NCBI GenBank assembly: GCA_944326685.1
Contig: CALVEV010000005.1
Coordinates: forward strand, 1-64,000
Direction of reading: 5' to 3'
DNA from: Candidatus Gastranaerophilales bacterium
Lineage (GTDB): Bacteria; Cyanobacteriota; Vampirovibrionia; Gastranaerophilales; Gastranaerophilaceae
DNA: 64,000 bases
Part shown: piece after piece, positions 16,791 through 23,707 of the stretch
How positions within the stretch are numbered: position 1 is the stretch's first letter
Layout of the letters: each line of letters opens with the position of its first letter
Notes under the pieces: generated by a model
What the model was told of the DNA's origin: nothing
The model's input: the letters and a program-made list of their open reading frames with translations, nothing else
Databases searched by the model: none
Made by a program: the position numbers and the translations under genes

Positions 16791-16819
16791 TTGTCTAGGT
16801 TATTACTCTATTGTATAAT
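16791..16819 (+). promoter_or_regulatory. Promoter of the CooC-like/folD operon
   Basis: TTGTCT (16791-16796) and TATAAT (16814-16819) are 17 bp apart on the plus strand, followed by a leader of about 23 nt with GAGAGG before the TTG start at 16850. It is back to back with the hisS promoter, only 3 bp from its -35. Confidence 0.7.
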
Positions 16820-16849
16820 TATTTTACAGTTTTATAGAGAGGTATAACA

Positions 16850-17602
16850 TTGACGACAACAATTGCGGTAACAGGGAAAAGTGGTAGCGGTAAGACAACA
16901 ATAGTAAAGTCTTTTTTAAAGTTATTAAATGAATATTTTCCAGAAAAATCTGTATTAATCTTAGATAATGATTTATCAAGTGAATTTGGTCATAGTTATG
17001 GTTTAGATATAAGGAATACAATTTATGGTATTCGTAGTGGAAAGCATGAGTACAAAACTGGTATACCTCAACATATGACAAAACAAGAGTATGTTGAATG
17101 GGCAATGGAAGATATCATATATACATTAAATGATAATACAGATATATTGGTCTCTTGGTTTATTGGTTCAAAAGATTGTAGGTGTCCAATAACTGCTCAA
17201 ATAAATGATGCTGTCCTAAAAGTAATTAAACGTTATGATTTTGTAATCTTTGATTGTGAATTTGATTTAAAATATTTAAATCAATTAGTTGATATAGATA
17301 TAGATTTAACTGTAATTGTTGCTAATCCAACAGAAGAATCATTGCATTTAGCAAAGAGAATTGAAGAATTTTCATCTAAATATGCAGCAGGTGGACAAAT
17401 GGGGGTTGTACTAAATAAAGTCCAAAACCAAGATATGACCGCAGTTTTAGGATTGCTTAAGAAATATAATTTGGATGTTTTGGGAGTTGTTCCATTTGAT
17501 GAGTATTTAGTTAATCATTCCATAGAGAAAGATTCAGAAGTTGTAAAAAATTCAATAAAAGATTTTTATTATAGATTAAATTTACCACAGGTGATGTCAT
17601 GA
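16850..17602 (+). CDS. CooC-like P-loop ATPase (SIMIBI class)
   Basis: Protein of 250 residues with an N-terminal Walker A GKSGSGKT (residues 9-16). The deviant-Walker-A fold resembles the MinD/ParA/CooC group; SWFIGSKDCRCPITAQ near residue 100 recalls the Cys-rich CooC signature, and VLNKV and the following sequence are typical of nucleotide-binding. CooC proteins help insert nickel into carbon monoxide dehydrogenase. The start is TTG with GAGAGG upstream. It overlaps folD by 4 bp (ATGA), linking it to one-carbon metabolism. No CO dehydrogenase gene is in the window. The CooC assignment is moderate; a generic MinD-like ATPase is the alternative. Confidence 0.7.
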   Translation: MTTTIAVTGKSGSGKTTIVKSFLKLLNEYFPEKSVLILDNDLSSEFGHSYGLDIRNTIYGIRSGKHEYKTGIPQHMTKQEYVEWAMEDIIYTLNDNTDILVSWFIGSKDCRCPITAQINDAVLKVIKRYDFVIFDCEFDLKYLNQLVDIDIDLTVIVANPTEESLHLAKRIEEFSSKYAAGGQMGVVLNKVQNQDMTAVLGLLKKYNLDVLGVVPFDEYLVNHSIEKDSEVVKNSIKDFYYRLNLPQVMS

Positions 17603-18480
17603 TATTAGATGGAAAAGCTTTATCAAAAAAAATATTAGAGGAAATTAAAATAGAGGTTGAAAAATTAGATAAAAAACCTCATCTTGTCGTTATTTTAGTT
17701 GGTGATGATCCTGCAAGTAAGATTTATGTAAAAAATAAGAAAAAAACAGCATCAGAAATTGGTATAAATTCAACAGTAATTGAGTTACCTGAGAATGTGG
17801 AAGAAAAAGTTTTAATTGATAAAATTGAAGAACTAAATAATGATGAGTCTGTGACAGGTATTTTAGTTCAAATGCCTCTTCCAAAACACATTAATAAAGA
17901 TAATGTAGTATGTGCAATAAATCCAAAGAAAGATGTTGATTGTTTTACCCCAGAAAATGTTGGGAAATTAGCATTAGGCATGAAACCTAATTTTTATCCA
18001 GTTACACCACAAGGAATATTAATAATGCTTGATTATTATAATATTCCAGTAGAGGGTAAAAACGTTGTTGTGATAGGTCGTTCAAATATAGTTGGGAAAC
18101 CAATGGCTCAAATGTTATTACAAAGAAATGCAACTGTTACATTGTGCCATTCTCATACCCAAAATTTAGAAGATATAATAAAAACCGCTGATATAATAAT
18201 TTCAGCGGTAGGTAAAAAAGTTGTAAGATGTAAGATGGTTAAGTATAAATCTGTTTTGGTTGACGTCGGTATATCAAGGGATACCAACGGCAAATTAACC
18301 GGTGATCTTAACTTTTCTGATTTTAATAATATAAATGAAGTTTTAGATTTTGTTGAAGCTTTCTCTCCTGTTCCTGGTGGGGTTGGTCCAATGACTATTG
18401 CATCATTAATGCTAAATTCCTTAGCCTCCGTCAAGCATACCAGTATCTTTAGCAGCTGTACCAAGAGTAGATTTAAGTGA
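17599..18480 (+). CDS. folD: Bifunctional methylenetetrahydrofolate dehydrogenase/cyclohydrolase
   Basis: Cytosolic enzyme interconverting 5,10-methylene-, 5,10-methenyl- and 10-formyl-tetrahydrofolate, 293 residues. Signatures are VGDDPASKIYVKNKKK (with the catalytic Lys), ILVQMPLPKHI, GRSNIVGKPMAQ and PVPGGVGPMT. The start overlaps the CooC-like gene (ATGA). The family usually ends shortly after GPMT-x12, but here the protein continues with a Ser/Lys-rich tail, and its last 60 nt overlap the 3' end of the minus-strand gene at 18421. The tail may have been acquired through loss of the original stop. Confidence 0.95.
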   Translation: MILDGKALSKKILEEIKIEVEKLDKKPHLVVILVGDDPASKIYVKNKKKTASEIGINSTVIELPENVEEKVLIDKIEELNNDESVTGILVQMPLPKHINKDNVVCAINPKKDVDCFTPENVGKLALGMKPNFYPVTPQGILIMLDYYNIPVEGKNVVVIGRSNIVGKPMAQMLLQRNATVTLCHSHTQNLEDIIKTADIIISAVGKKVVRCKMVKYKSVLVDVGISRDTNGKLTGDLNFSDFNNINEVLDFVEAFSPVPGGVGPMTIASLMLNSLASVKHTSIFSSCTKSRFK

Positions 18481-18879
18481 TTCAGCTTGAGCATTTAATT
18501 GTTCTAACAATGTGTCATATGTTGTTTGCATCATATCATATTGCATATCGAGTTCGGCATATTCATCAAGTTTTTCTGGGTCATATGAAGGAACTTTCCA
18601 GTTAGCATATTCGATAGCTTTCTCTTCTACATTAGATACTTTTGTATCATTATCGTAAGAAATAGTTTCTCCATTTTTCCCAGTGATTTTTTTATCACCT
18701 TGACCGTCTACGACTGCATCATAAGCATCATTCCATTGCTCTTCTGCTTTAGTTTGTCGTGATAATTTAGCAGACATCGCAGAGTGCAACTCGCTCCATC
18801 TAGTGGACTGGAGTTGGTTATAGCTTACCTGCGCTTTAACAGATAAGTATTGAGCTAATAATGCTGATACGTCTGCCAT
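18421..18879 (-). CDS. Small helical protein MADVSALLAQ, function unknown
   Basis: Protein of 152 residues with no signal peptide or membrane segment. The N-terminal half is helical (MADVSALLAQYLSVKAQVSY and following), a short strand-like centre holds GKNGETISYDN, and the C-terminal part (LDMQYDMMQTTYDTLLEQLN) is coiled-coil. The helix-loop-helix layout with conserved-type ends resembles the MGLAASQ-type proteins encoded upstream on the same strand, though no sequence homology is obvious. Between them lies a 402-nt gap filled with two copies of a structured repeat and terminators. Its first codon is preceded by AGAGGACTAAATAAT on the minus strand. It overlaps the end of folD by 60 nt. It may be a partner of the MGLAASQ proteins; that is speculation. 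Confidence 0.65.
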   Translation of the reverse strand: MADVSALLAQYLSVKAQVSYNQLQSTRWSELHSAMSAKLSRQTKAEEQWNDAYDAVVDGQGDKKITGKNGETISYDNDTKVSNVEEKAIEYANWKVPSYDPEKLDEYAELDMQYDMMQTTYDTLLEQLNAQAESLKSTLGTAAKDTGMLDGG

Positions 18880-19000
18880 TATTATTTAGTCCTCTGGTTA
18901 TACATCTTACATACATATAAAGTATATAATTTTTATCTAATTTCAAAAATAATGTATTTTGTTACAAAAGTTAATATTATATGTGATAGGAATTTAAATT

Positions 19001-19047
19001 AAGATTAATAATCTTCAAATAGAGGCATCCACCAAAGGAGGAGTATG
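19001..19047 (-). repeat. Structured hairpin element, copy E1 (truncated)
   Basis: Holds AAGAT-TAATA-ATCTT, then AAATAGAGGCA and a second hairpin TCCACC-AAA-GGAGGA whose stem has one mismatch. It lacks the AAGAACTCTG left end seen in E2 and is followed by the rest of the 113-bp unit up to 19113. It is a decayed copy of E2. Confidence 0.7.
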
Positions 19048-19079
19048 AAAATAAATAATTTTTCCCTAAACAAATAAAA

Positions 19080-19098
19080 AACCGTCAGGATGACGGTT
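19080..19098 (-). terminator. Rho-independent terminator, unit 1
   Basis: AACCGTC and GACGGTT are 7-bp arms around AGGAT, followed on the minus strand by TTTTTTATTT. It is in the proper orientation to end transcripts coming from the 19282-19998 gene. Confidence 0.75.
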
Positions 19099-19113
19099 AA
19101 AATGTAATTATAG

Positions 19114-19176
19114 AAGAACTCTGTTTTGAAGATTAATAATCTTCAAAATAGAGGCATCCTCCAAAGGAGGAGTATG
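19114..19176 (-). repeat. Structured hairpin element, copy E2
   Basis: AAGAACTCTG, then hairpin TTTTGAAGAT-TAATA-ATCTTCAAAA (19124-19148), then TAGAGGCA and a second hairpin TCCTCC-AAA-GGAGGA (19157-19171). CTCT and AGAG can pair to close the first hairpin. The same plan occurs at 22117, 22187 and 22320 with different stem sequences, so pairing rather than sequence is conserved. Confidence 0.75.
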
Positions 19177-19208
19177 AAAATAAATAATTTTTCCCTAAAC
19201 AAATAAAA

Positions 19209-19227
19209 AACCGTCAGGATGACGGTT
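19209..19227 (-). terminator. Rho-independent terminator, unit 2
   Basis: Same AACCGTC-AGGAT-GACGGTT hairpin as at 19080, with TTTTTTATTT on the minus strand. It is the first terminator met by minus-strand transcripts from the 19282-19998 gene. Confidence 0.75.
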
Positions 19228-19281
19228 AAAATGTAATTATAGGGAAAAATTATAGTATTATAGAATTCTTGTTTAATAACG

Positions 19282-19998
19282 TTAAGAGAATAATTTATAA
19301 GTTCTGTCAACGTTATCTTTTGCGATTGTTTTAAGTGTTTCGATTTCTGTCTTTATTGCATTTCGTTCAGTTTCAAGAGCTGCTAAATCCGTGTCAAATT
19401 TTTTGTCCTTTTGGTTAATTTTTCTCATATCAGCTTCATATTTAGCTTCAGCTTTTTTAAGATTTGTTTCATCAGATACTTCTTGTAAGCCTGTATCTGT
19501 TGCTACATTTACTTCGTGTGTTCCTGAAGTAGCTTCTGCATCTTGTAGTGCTTTAACAGTTGTACCATTAGTGAATGTTTGTTTTATTCCATCTGCATTT
19601 TGAACTTTAACAAGTACAATAAAGCCAGAATTAATGAAGTTAGTTAATGCTTCATTAGTATCAGAAAATGTTCCATTTGGTAAATTTAGTGCTGTTACTG
19701 CTGCTGCAAGACTATTATATACTTTACCTTTATTATTTCCATATGCAACTTCAAAAGAATATCCTTGATTTGCTAAAGTTGTACCAGTTGCATCTTCGTA
19801 TGAAATACTACCATCTTGTTGAATAGTTTTATATTGTATTTTTGTTGCATTTAAAGCTGCTTCATATTCAGAGTAAACTTTATCAGAGTCGTTAGCCATT
19901 TGAAGTTTTTGCGCTTCAAGATTTTGAGCTTTGTACTCAATATCATGCATTCGAGCTGTTAAATTTAATAATCTAGCTTGTGATGCTGCTAAACCCAT
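19282..19998 (-). CDS. MGLAASQ-type helical protein (238 residues)
   Basis: Starts MGLAASQARLLNLTARMHDI and ends DNVDRTYKLFS. Its first 50 residues or so and last 60 residues are nearly the same as those of the 22777-23604 protein, while the centre (a strand-rich stretch) differs. Long helices with heptad-like patterns dominate both ends (DIEYKAQNLEAQKLQMAN and KYEADMRKINQKDKKFD). No signal peptide is seen. Conserved helical ends around a variable centre recall flagellin-type or other self-assembling proteins, but no motif supports that. The start has GGAGT on the minus strand. Hairpin elements and terminators follow. Function unknown. Confidence 0.75.
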   Translation of the reverse strand: MGLAASQARLLNLTARMHDIEYKAQNLEAQKLQMANDSDKVYSEYEAALNATKIQYKTIQQDGSISYEDATGTTLANQGYSFEVAYGNNKGKVYNSLAAAVTALNLPNGTFSDTNEALTNFINSGFIVLVKVQNADGIKQTFTNGTTVKALQDAEATSGTHEVNVATDTGLQEVSDETNLKKAEAKYEADMRKINQKDKKFDTDLAALETERNAIKTEIETLKTIAKDNVDRTYKLFS

Positions 19999-20098
19999 TT
20001 TTTACTCCTTTTCCTTGTAGTTATATATACGTCATTTGTTTGTATAATCTTTAGTAAATGGATTATATTTGTTACAATTGTTAATAATTTATTTATGT

Positions 20099-20104
20099 TA
20101 TAAT
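20099..20104 (+). promoter_or_regulatory. -10 box of der, leaderless arrangement
   Basis: TATAAT ends 6 nt before the der ATG at 20111. TTGTTA at 20078-20083 is a possible -35, though the 15-bp spacing is short. There is no ribosome binding site in the remaining leader. Confidence 0.55.
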
Positions 20105-20110
20105 CATTTT

Positions 20111-21448
20111 ATGAATAGAAAACCTGTAGTCGCAATAGTTGGAAGACCAAATGTTGGAAAGTCAACATTTGTAAATCGTTTAATAGGAAATCGTCAATCA
20201 ATAGTTGATGATTTACCAGGTGTTACGCGCGATAGAATTTATTTTGATGTTGAATGGTTAGGAAAACCATTTACAGTTATTGATACTGGTGGAATTATAC
20301 CAGGAGATGAAGATGATATAATGGTTTCTATTTATGATCAGGCTCAAATTGCTTGTAATGAAGCTGACAGAATTGTATTTATCGTAGATGGTAAAGAAGG
20401 TATAAATCCTGTAGATTATGATATTGCAAATATTTTAAGACAATCTGGGAAACCAATATTTTTAGCTGTTAATAAGATTGATTCTTATAATGCATCATTA
20501 ATGACAGCTGATTTTTATTCATTAGCATTGGGTGATCCAGTAGGAATGTCAGCATTACATGGCTCAGGCGGGGTTGGTGATTTATTAGATTTGGTAACCG
20601 AAGGTTTTTCTACTGTTGATGAAGAACAAGAAGAAGATAAAATAATTAAAATAGCAATTGTTGGTCGTCCAAATGCCGGTAAGTCTTCAATTGTTAATTC
20701 TTTGTTAGGCGAAAAAAGAGTTATTGTTTCTGATGTATCAGGAACAACAAGAGATAGTATTGATAGTCGTTTAACTTTTGAGGGGCAAGAATTTATAATT
20801 ATTGATACTGCAGGTATTCGTAAAAAAGCAAAAGTAACATATGGTGTTGAAAAATTTGCAGTTGATAGAGCTATAAAATCAATAAGAGAATGTGATGTTG
20901 CATTATTAGTTATTGATGCAACAGAAGGAATATCAGATCAAGATAAAAAAATTGCTTCAATTATTACTGAAGCAGGAAAAGGTATGATTATTGCAATCAA
21001 TAAATGGGATTTGATCGAAAATAAAAAATCAAATACAATAAATAAATTTGAGAAAGAATTAATAAATGAAATTCCATTTTTAGATTATGTTCCTAAAATA
21101 TACGTAAGTGCATTAACTCATCAAAGATTAAATCAAATATTTACTAAAACTAATGAAGTATATGAACAAAGTACAAAACGTGTATCAACAGGCTTATTAA
21201 ATAAGGTAATAAATGAAGCTTATGTTATGAATCCACCTCAAAGTGTTAAGAATAAGCGATTAAGAATTTTATACACAACTCAAGTTGGGGTTCAACCGCC
21301 TACATTTGTTTTATTTGCAAATAATGCAACATTAATGAAGGATCATTATAAGAGATACATAGAAAATAAATTGCGTGAAGCATTTGGGTTCTTTGGAACA
21401 CCAATAAGAATATCATTAAGAGAACGTTCTAATAAAGATAAAAAATAA
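20111..21448 (+). CDS. der: GTPase Der (EngA), ribosome assembly
   Basis: Essential double GTPase for 50S ribosome assembly, about 445 residues. The first G domain has GRPNVGKST, a DTGG loop and NKID; the second has GRPNAGKSS, DTAGI and NKWD. A C-terminal KH-like domain follows. ATG 20111 fits the family start (MNRKPVVAIVGR); the frame runs to 20069 but without a family-like extension. No Shine-Dalgarno precedes it and a TATAAT box lies 6 nt upstream, so the mRNA is probably leaderless. It is flanked by the MGLAASQ-type gene and the convergent hsp20. Confidence 0.96.
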   Translation: MNRKPVVAIVGRPNVGKSTFVNRLIGNRQSIVDDLPGVTRDRIYFDVEWLGKPFTVIDTGGIIPGDEDDIMVSIYDQAQIACNEADRIVFIVDGKEGINPVDYDIANILRQSGKPIFLAVNKIDSYNASLMTADFYSLALGDPVGMSALHGSGGVGDLLDLVTEGFSTVDEEQEEDKIIKIAIVGRPNAGKSSIVNSLLGEKRVIVSDVSGTTRDSIDSRLTFEGQEFIIIDTAGIRKKAKVTYGVEKFAVDRAIKSIRECDVALLVIDATEGISDQDKKIASIITEAGKGMIIAINKWDLIENKKSNTINKFEKELINEIPFLDYVPKIYVSALTHQRLNQIFTKTNEVYEQSTKRVSTGLLNKVINEAYVMNPPQSVKNKRLRILYTTQVGVQPPTFVLFANNATLMKDHYKRYIENKLREAFGFFGTPIRISLRERSNKDKK

Positions 21449-21472
21449 AACCGGTTCATAAAGAACCGGTTT
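21448..21472. terminator. Bidirectional terminator between der and hsp20
   Basis: AAACCGGTTC and GAACCGGTTT are perfect 10-bp arms around ATAAA. On the minus strand the stem runs into TTTTATTTTTTATC, a good terminator for hsp20. On the plus strand the tail is only weakly T-rich. Confidence 0.8.
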
Positions 21473-21477
21473 ATAAG

Positions 21478-21930
21478 TTATTCAACTGTAAGTTTTTTCT
21501 TATTATTTTTTTCTACTATTTTTTTAGGTGCTGTAATTTTTAATACTCCGTGTTCTAGTTTTGCTGTAGTATTATTAATATCAATTTCTTGAGGAAAGTA
21601 AATTGTTCTTGAAAATTCTCCGTAGCTGAATTCTGATTTTTTATAACCATCATTTTCTTCATCATGTTCTTCTTGTTTTTTAGCATTTATAGTAATATAG
21701 TTATCTTCCATATCAATATCAAGATCTTCTTTTTTTACTCCAGGTAATTCAGCTTTGACTGAGTATTCTTTATCTTTTTCTTTGAGTTCAACAGGCATTG
21801 AAAGTTTATCTTCTTCTGGAAATCCATAGTCAGGGAATAAGCCCTCCATATTTCTACTTAGTATTGAACTAATTTCATCGTTAACGGATTTAATAAATCT
21901 GTCCGGTGTTTTTCTAATTAAAAATTTCAT
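21478..21930 (-). CDS. Small heat shock protein (Hsp20/alpha-crystallin family)
   Basis: ATP-independent holdase chaperone of 150 residues. The alpha-crystallin domain runs from about residue 45 to 135 and includes VELKEKDKEYSVKAELPGVK and the C-terminal GVLKITAPK motif. The N-terminal arm (MKFLIRKTPDRF, SSILSRNMEGLFPDYGF) and the KKKLTVE tail fit the family. The leader contains AAAGGAG. The 846 nt upstream hold several structured repeats and terminators read on the same strand, so expression may be under a leader element. It is convergent with der. Confidence 0.93.
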   Translation of the reverse strand: MKFLIRKTPDRFIKSVNDEISSILSRNMEGLFPDYGFPEEDKLSMPVELKEKDKEYSVKAELPGVKKEDLDIDMEDNYITINAKKQEEHDEENDGYKKSEFSYGEFSRTIYFPQEIDINNTTAKLEHGVLKITAPKKIVEKNNKKKLTVE

Positions 21931-22083
21931 AATAAACTCCTTTCAAATTTAATTTTTTATTTATTACTTCTTACTTCTTACATTGTTATTATTACTCTTT
22001 TTTGTTATAACTTTGATTTTTTTAACTATGTTTTAACAATTGATATTGAATGTTAATTTTTTGTTAAAAAATCAAAATAAAAA

Positions 22084-22106
22084 GCCACTCACCTATTGGT
22101 TGTGGC
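22084..22106 (-). terminator. Terminator in repeat copy 1
   Basis: GCCAC and GTGGC are 5-bp arms around a 13-nt loop, followed on the minus strand by TTTTTATTTT. The loop and 3' arm contain AGGTGAGT, complementary to ACTCACCT further upstream in the same transcript. It ends about 150 nt before the hsp20 start. Confidence 0.65.
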
Positions 22107-22116
22107 AATTAATTAG

Positions 22117-22186
22117 AAGAACTCTGAAAGAAAGATTAATTATCTTTCTTTTAGAGGCAGGTGAGTCAGAACTTGTTCTGCGAACC
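22117..22186 (-). repeat. Structured hairpin element, copy E3
   Basis: AAGAACTCTG, then hairpin AAAGAAAGAT-TAATT-ATCTTTCTTT (22127-22151), then TTAGAGGCA, then AGGTGAGTCAGAACTTGTTCTG containing a CAGAAC-TT-GTTCTG hairpin, ending GCGAACC. It is the same plan as E2 and E4 with a different second stem. It is repeated exactly as E5. Confidence 0.7.
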
Positions 22187-22250
22187 AAGAACTCTGCAAG
22201 GACGATTAGGTATCGTCCGAAGTAGAGGTATCCTCCGAAGGAGGAGTATA
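22187..22250 (-). repeat. Structured hairpin element, copy E4
   Basis: AAGAACTCTG, hairpin GGACGAT-TAGGT-ATCGTCC (22200-22218), then TAGAGGTA and a second hairpin TCCTCC-GAA-GGAGGA (22231-22245), ending AGTATA. The first stem differs completely from E2 and E3 yet pairs perfectly, a clear covariation. It directly abuts E3. Confidence 0.75.
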
Positions 22251-22276
22251 TAAATATTGGTAATAGTTATAACTAC

Positions 22277-22389
22277 AAAATAAAAAGCCACTCACCTATT
22301 GGTTGTGGCAATTAATTAGAAGAACTCTGAAAGAAAGATTAATTATCTTTCTTTTAGAGGCAGGTGAGTCAGAACTTGTTCTGCGAACC
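22277..22389 (-). repeat. 113-bp direct repeat, copy 2 (terminator plus element E5)
   Basis: Exact copy of 22074-22186, displaced by 203 bp. It carries element E5 (22320-22389, same as E3) and a terminator at 22287-22309. Perfect identity shows the duplication is recent or actively kept alike. Confidence 0.8.
22287..22309 (-). terminator. Terminator in repeat copy 2
   Basis: Same GCCAC...GTGGC hairpin with a minus-strand T-run as at 22084. It would end transcripts coming from the gene at 22777. Confidence 0.65.
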
Positions 22390-22400
22390 GTATAAAAATA

Positions 22401-22473
22401 TTTTTCTTATTCCTAAAAAAAATAAAAAGCCACTCACCTATTGGTTGTGGCAATTAATTAGGAATAAGAAAAA
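22401..22473 (-). repeat. Third terminator copy (22419-22461) nested in a long inverted repeat
   Basis: A partial copy of the 113-bp unit, 22419-22461, lacks the hairpin element. It is flanked by TTTTTCTTATTCCTA (22401-22415) and TAGGAATAAGAAAAA (22459-22473), 15-bp complementary arms. The terminator hairpin occupies 22429-22451. The remaining DNA up to 22776 is AT-rich and includes a 10-bp hairpin at 22678-22702 (TGTGACATTC-TTTTT-GAATGTCACA) and a shorter one near 22738-22762; I see no gene there. Confidence 0.6.
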
Positions 22474-22776
22474 GGAAATTATAGGAAATTTGTTTTAGCA
22501 TTTAGGGGTTGTCCCCTTAAGTAAATTAATGTATCCACAAAAATCTACTTATTTGTCAAAATTTTTCTATTTTATTTTTCTTCTAAATATTCAATTTTTA
22601 TTCAATTTGTGAGCGGGTATTATGTATATTTTATGTTCAACGAACAACCATACTCAGTTGTTTTATCCCCTTTCCCTTGTGACATTCTTTTTGAATGTCA
22701 CATAGGTTTTGGGTAATATGCTCCATTAAGGAGTTTTTGATAGGATTAGTTACTCTCCTATCAGACCTTAAACTAA

Positions 22777-23604
22777 TTAGCTGAACAACTTGAATGTACG
22801 TTCTACGTTGTCTTTTGCTACTGTTTTTAAGGTTTCCATTTCAGTTTTTATTGCATTCCTTTCTTGTTCTAGTGCTGCGATATCTACGTCGAATTTTTTA
22901 TCTTTTGCGTCAATTTTTCGCATATCAGCTTCATATTTAGCTTCAGCTTTTTTCAACTCAGTTTCATCTGAAACTTCTTGAAGATTAGTATCTGTAGCAA
23001 TATTAACTTCTGTGTAAATCATATTGCCATTTTCATCTGTATCTAATGTTGGTTTTTCAAATATAATGAAGCCTGCTTCAACTAAGTTTCGAAGAACTTC
23101 TGTACTATTTAAATCAATATCAGCTAATTCTCCTCCCCCTGGAATATATTTATATACTTGAATAGATGTTGCATTATTAGTAGGTGTTTCAGCAAGTTTA
23201 TATAGTATTCCTCCTTCTTCTATTTCATTGCCTTCTTTTGAATCATTATACTTGCCTTGAGCAACTGTTAATGCTTTTGCTGTTTCGTCGTATGTACCAA
23301 AAGTACCTACTCCAGCAATTTCTCTGTAGTCGAACCAAGTGCTACCATTAAGAATTTTGATTTGATATCCTGCGTCAAGTAATGTCTGAACGCTTGCGTC
23401 TTTGTAAACCGCAGAGCCATCTGCTCCAATGTGTTTAAATTGAACTTTTTGTTTGTTAAGAGCATCTTCATACTCTTTGTAAACTTGTTGCGATTGGTTT
23501 GCCATTTGTAGCTTTTGTGCTTCTAAGTTTTGAGCTTTGTACTCAATGTCGTGCATACGGGCTGTTAATGACAATAATCGTGCTTGTGATGCCGCTAAAC
23601 CCAT
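22777..23604 (-). CDS. MGLAASQ-type helical protein (275 residues)
   Basis: Same family as the 19282-19998 gene: it starts MGLAASQARLLSLTARMHDI and ends DNVERTFKLFS. The first 50 residues and last 60 residues (KYEADMRKIDAKDKKFD) agree closely, with synonymous changes at the DNA level. The central 150 residues share little with the other copy and include a strand-rich section (YREIAGVGTFGTYDETAK). No signal peptide or membrane segment is present. The ATG has GGAGT upstream on the minus strand. Hairpin repeats and terminators occupy the gap behind it. Conserved ends with a variable centre suggest a self-assembling or exposed protein, but this is inference. Confidence 0.75.
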   Translation of the reverse strand: MGLAASQARLLSLTARMHDIEYKAQNLEAQKLQMANQSQQVYKEYEDALNKQKVQFKHIGADGSAVYKDASVQTLLDAGYQIKILNGSTWFDYREIAGVGTFGTYDETAKALTVAQGKYNDSKEGNEIEEGGILYKLAETPTNNATSIQVYKYIPGGGELADIDLNSTEVLRNLVEAGFIIFEKPTLDTDENGNMIYTEVNIATDTNLQEVSDETELKKAEAKYEADMRKIDAKDKKFDVDIAALEQERNAIKTEMETLKTVAKDNVERTFKLFS

Positions 23605-23707
23605 AATTTACTCCTTTTCCTAATTCTTTACGAATCCCTATTCGTATATTATGTGCTACGGCATTTTTTTTTATATCTTTAATATTTTATGATTATTTGT
23701 TACAAAA

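Larger units (their letters stand above)
19001..19242 (-). repeat. Tandem duplication, units of 113 and 114 bp
   Basis: 19001-19113 and 19129-19242 are nearly identical: one substitution (CCACC versus CCTCC) and one extra A. Each unit contains a hairpin element and a minus-strand terminator (19080-19098 and 19209-19227). The period is 128 bp with a 15-bp spacer that belongs to E2. The array lies between the 19282-19998 gene and the 18421-18879 gene. This pair accounts for most of the 402-nt gap; the remainder is AT-rich and featureless. Confidence 0.85.
22074..22186 (-). repeat. 113-bp direct repeat, copy 1 (terminator plus element E3)
   Basis: Identical over all 113 bp to 22277-22389. Read on the minus strand it holds ACTCACCT, the hairpin element E3 and a terminator GCCAC...GTGGC followed by TTTTTATTTT (22106-22074). 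ACTCACCT can pair with AGGTGAGT in the terminator, an arrangement found in transcription attenuators. Confidence 0.8.

Noticed and set aside
22040..22225. Plus-strand reading frame of 61 codons across the hairpin repeats
   Set aside because: It runs through repeat and terminator sequence, has no ribosome binding site, and its codons follow the palindromes. It is a by-product of the repeats.
22117..22250. Glycine, glutamine or other known riboswitch
   Set aside because: Signature sequences of those classes are absent; only general hairpin features match, so I left the elements unnamed.
19001..22473. CRISPR array
   Set aside because: The repeats are few, about 113 bp long, unevenly spaced, and contain terminators; there are no short regular repeats with unique spacers and no cas genes.
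22738..22762. GATAGGA...TCCTATC inverted repeat as a terminator of the 22777 gene
   Set aside because: The sequence after the stem on the minus strand is A-rich, not T-rich, so it does not fit a Rho-independent terminator.
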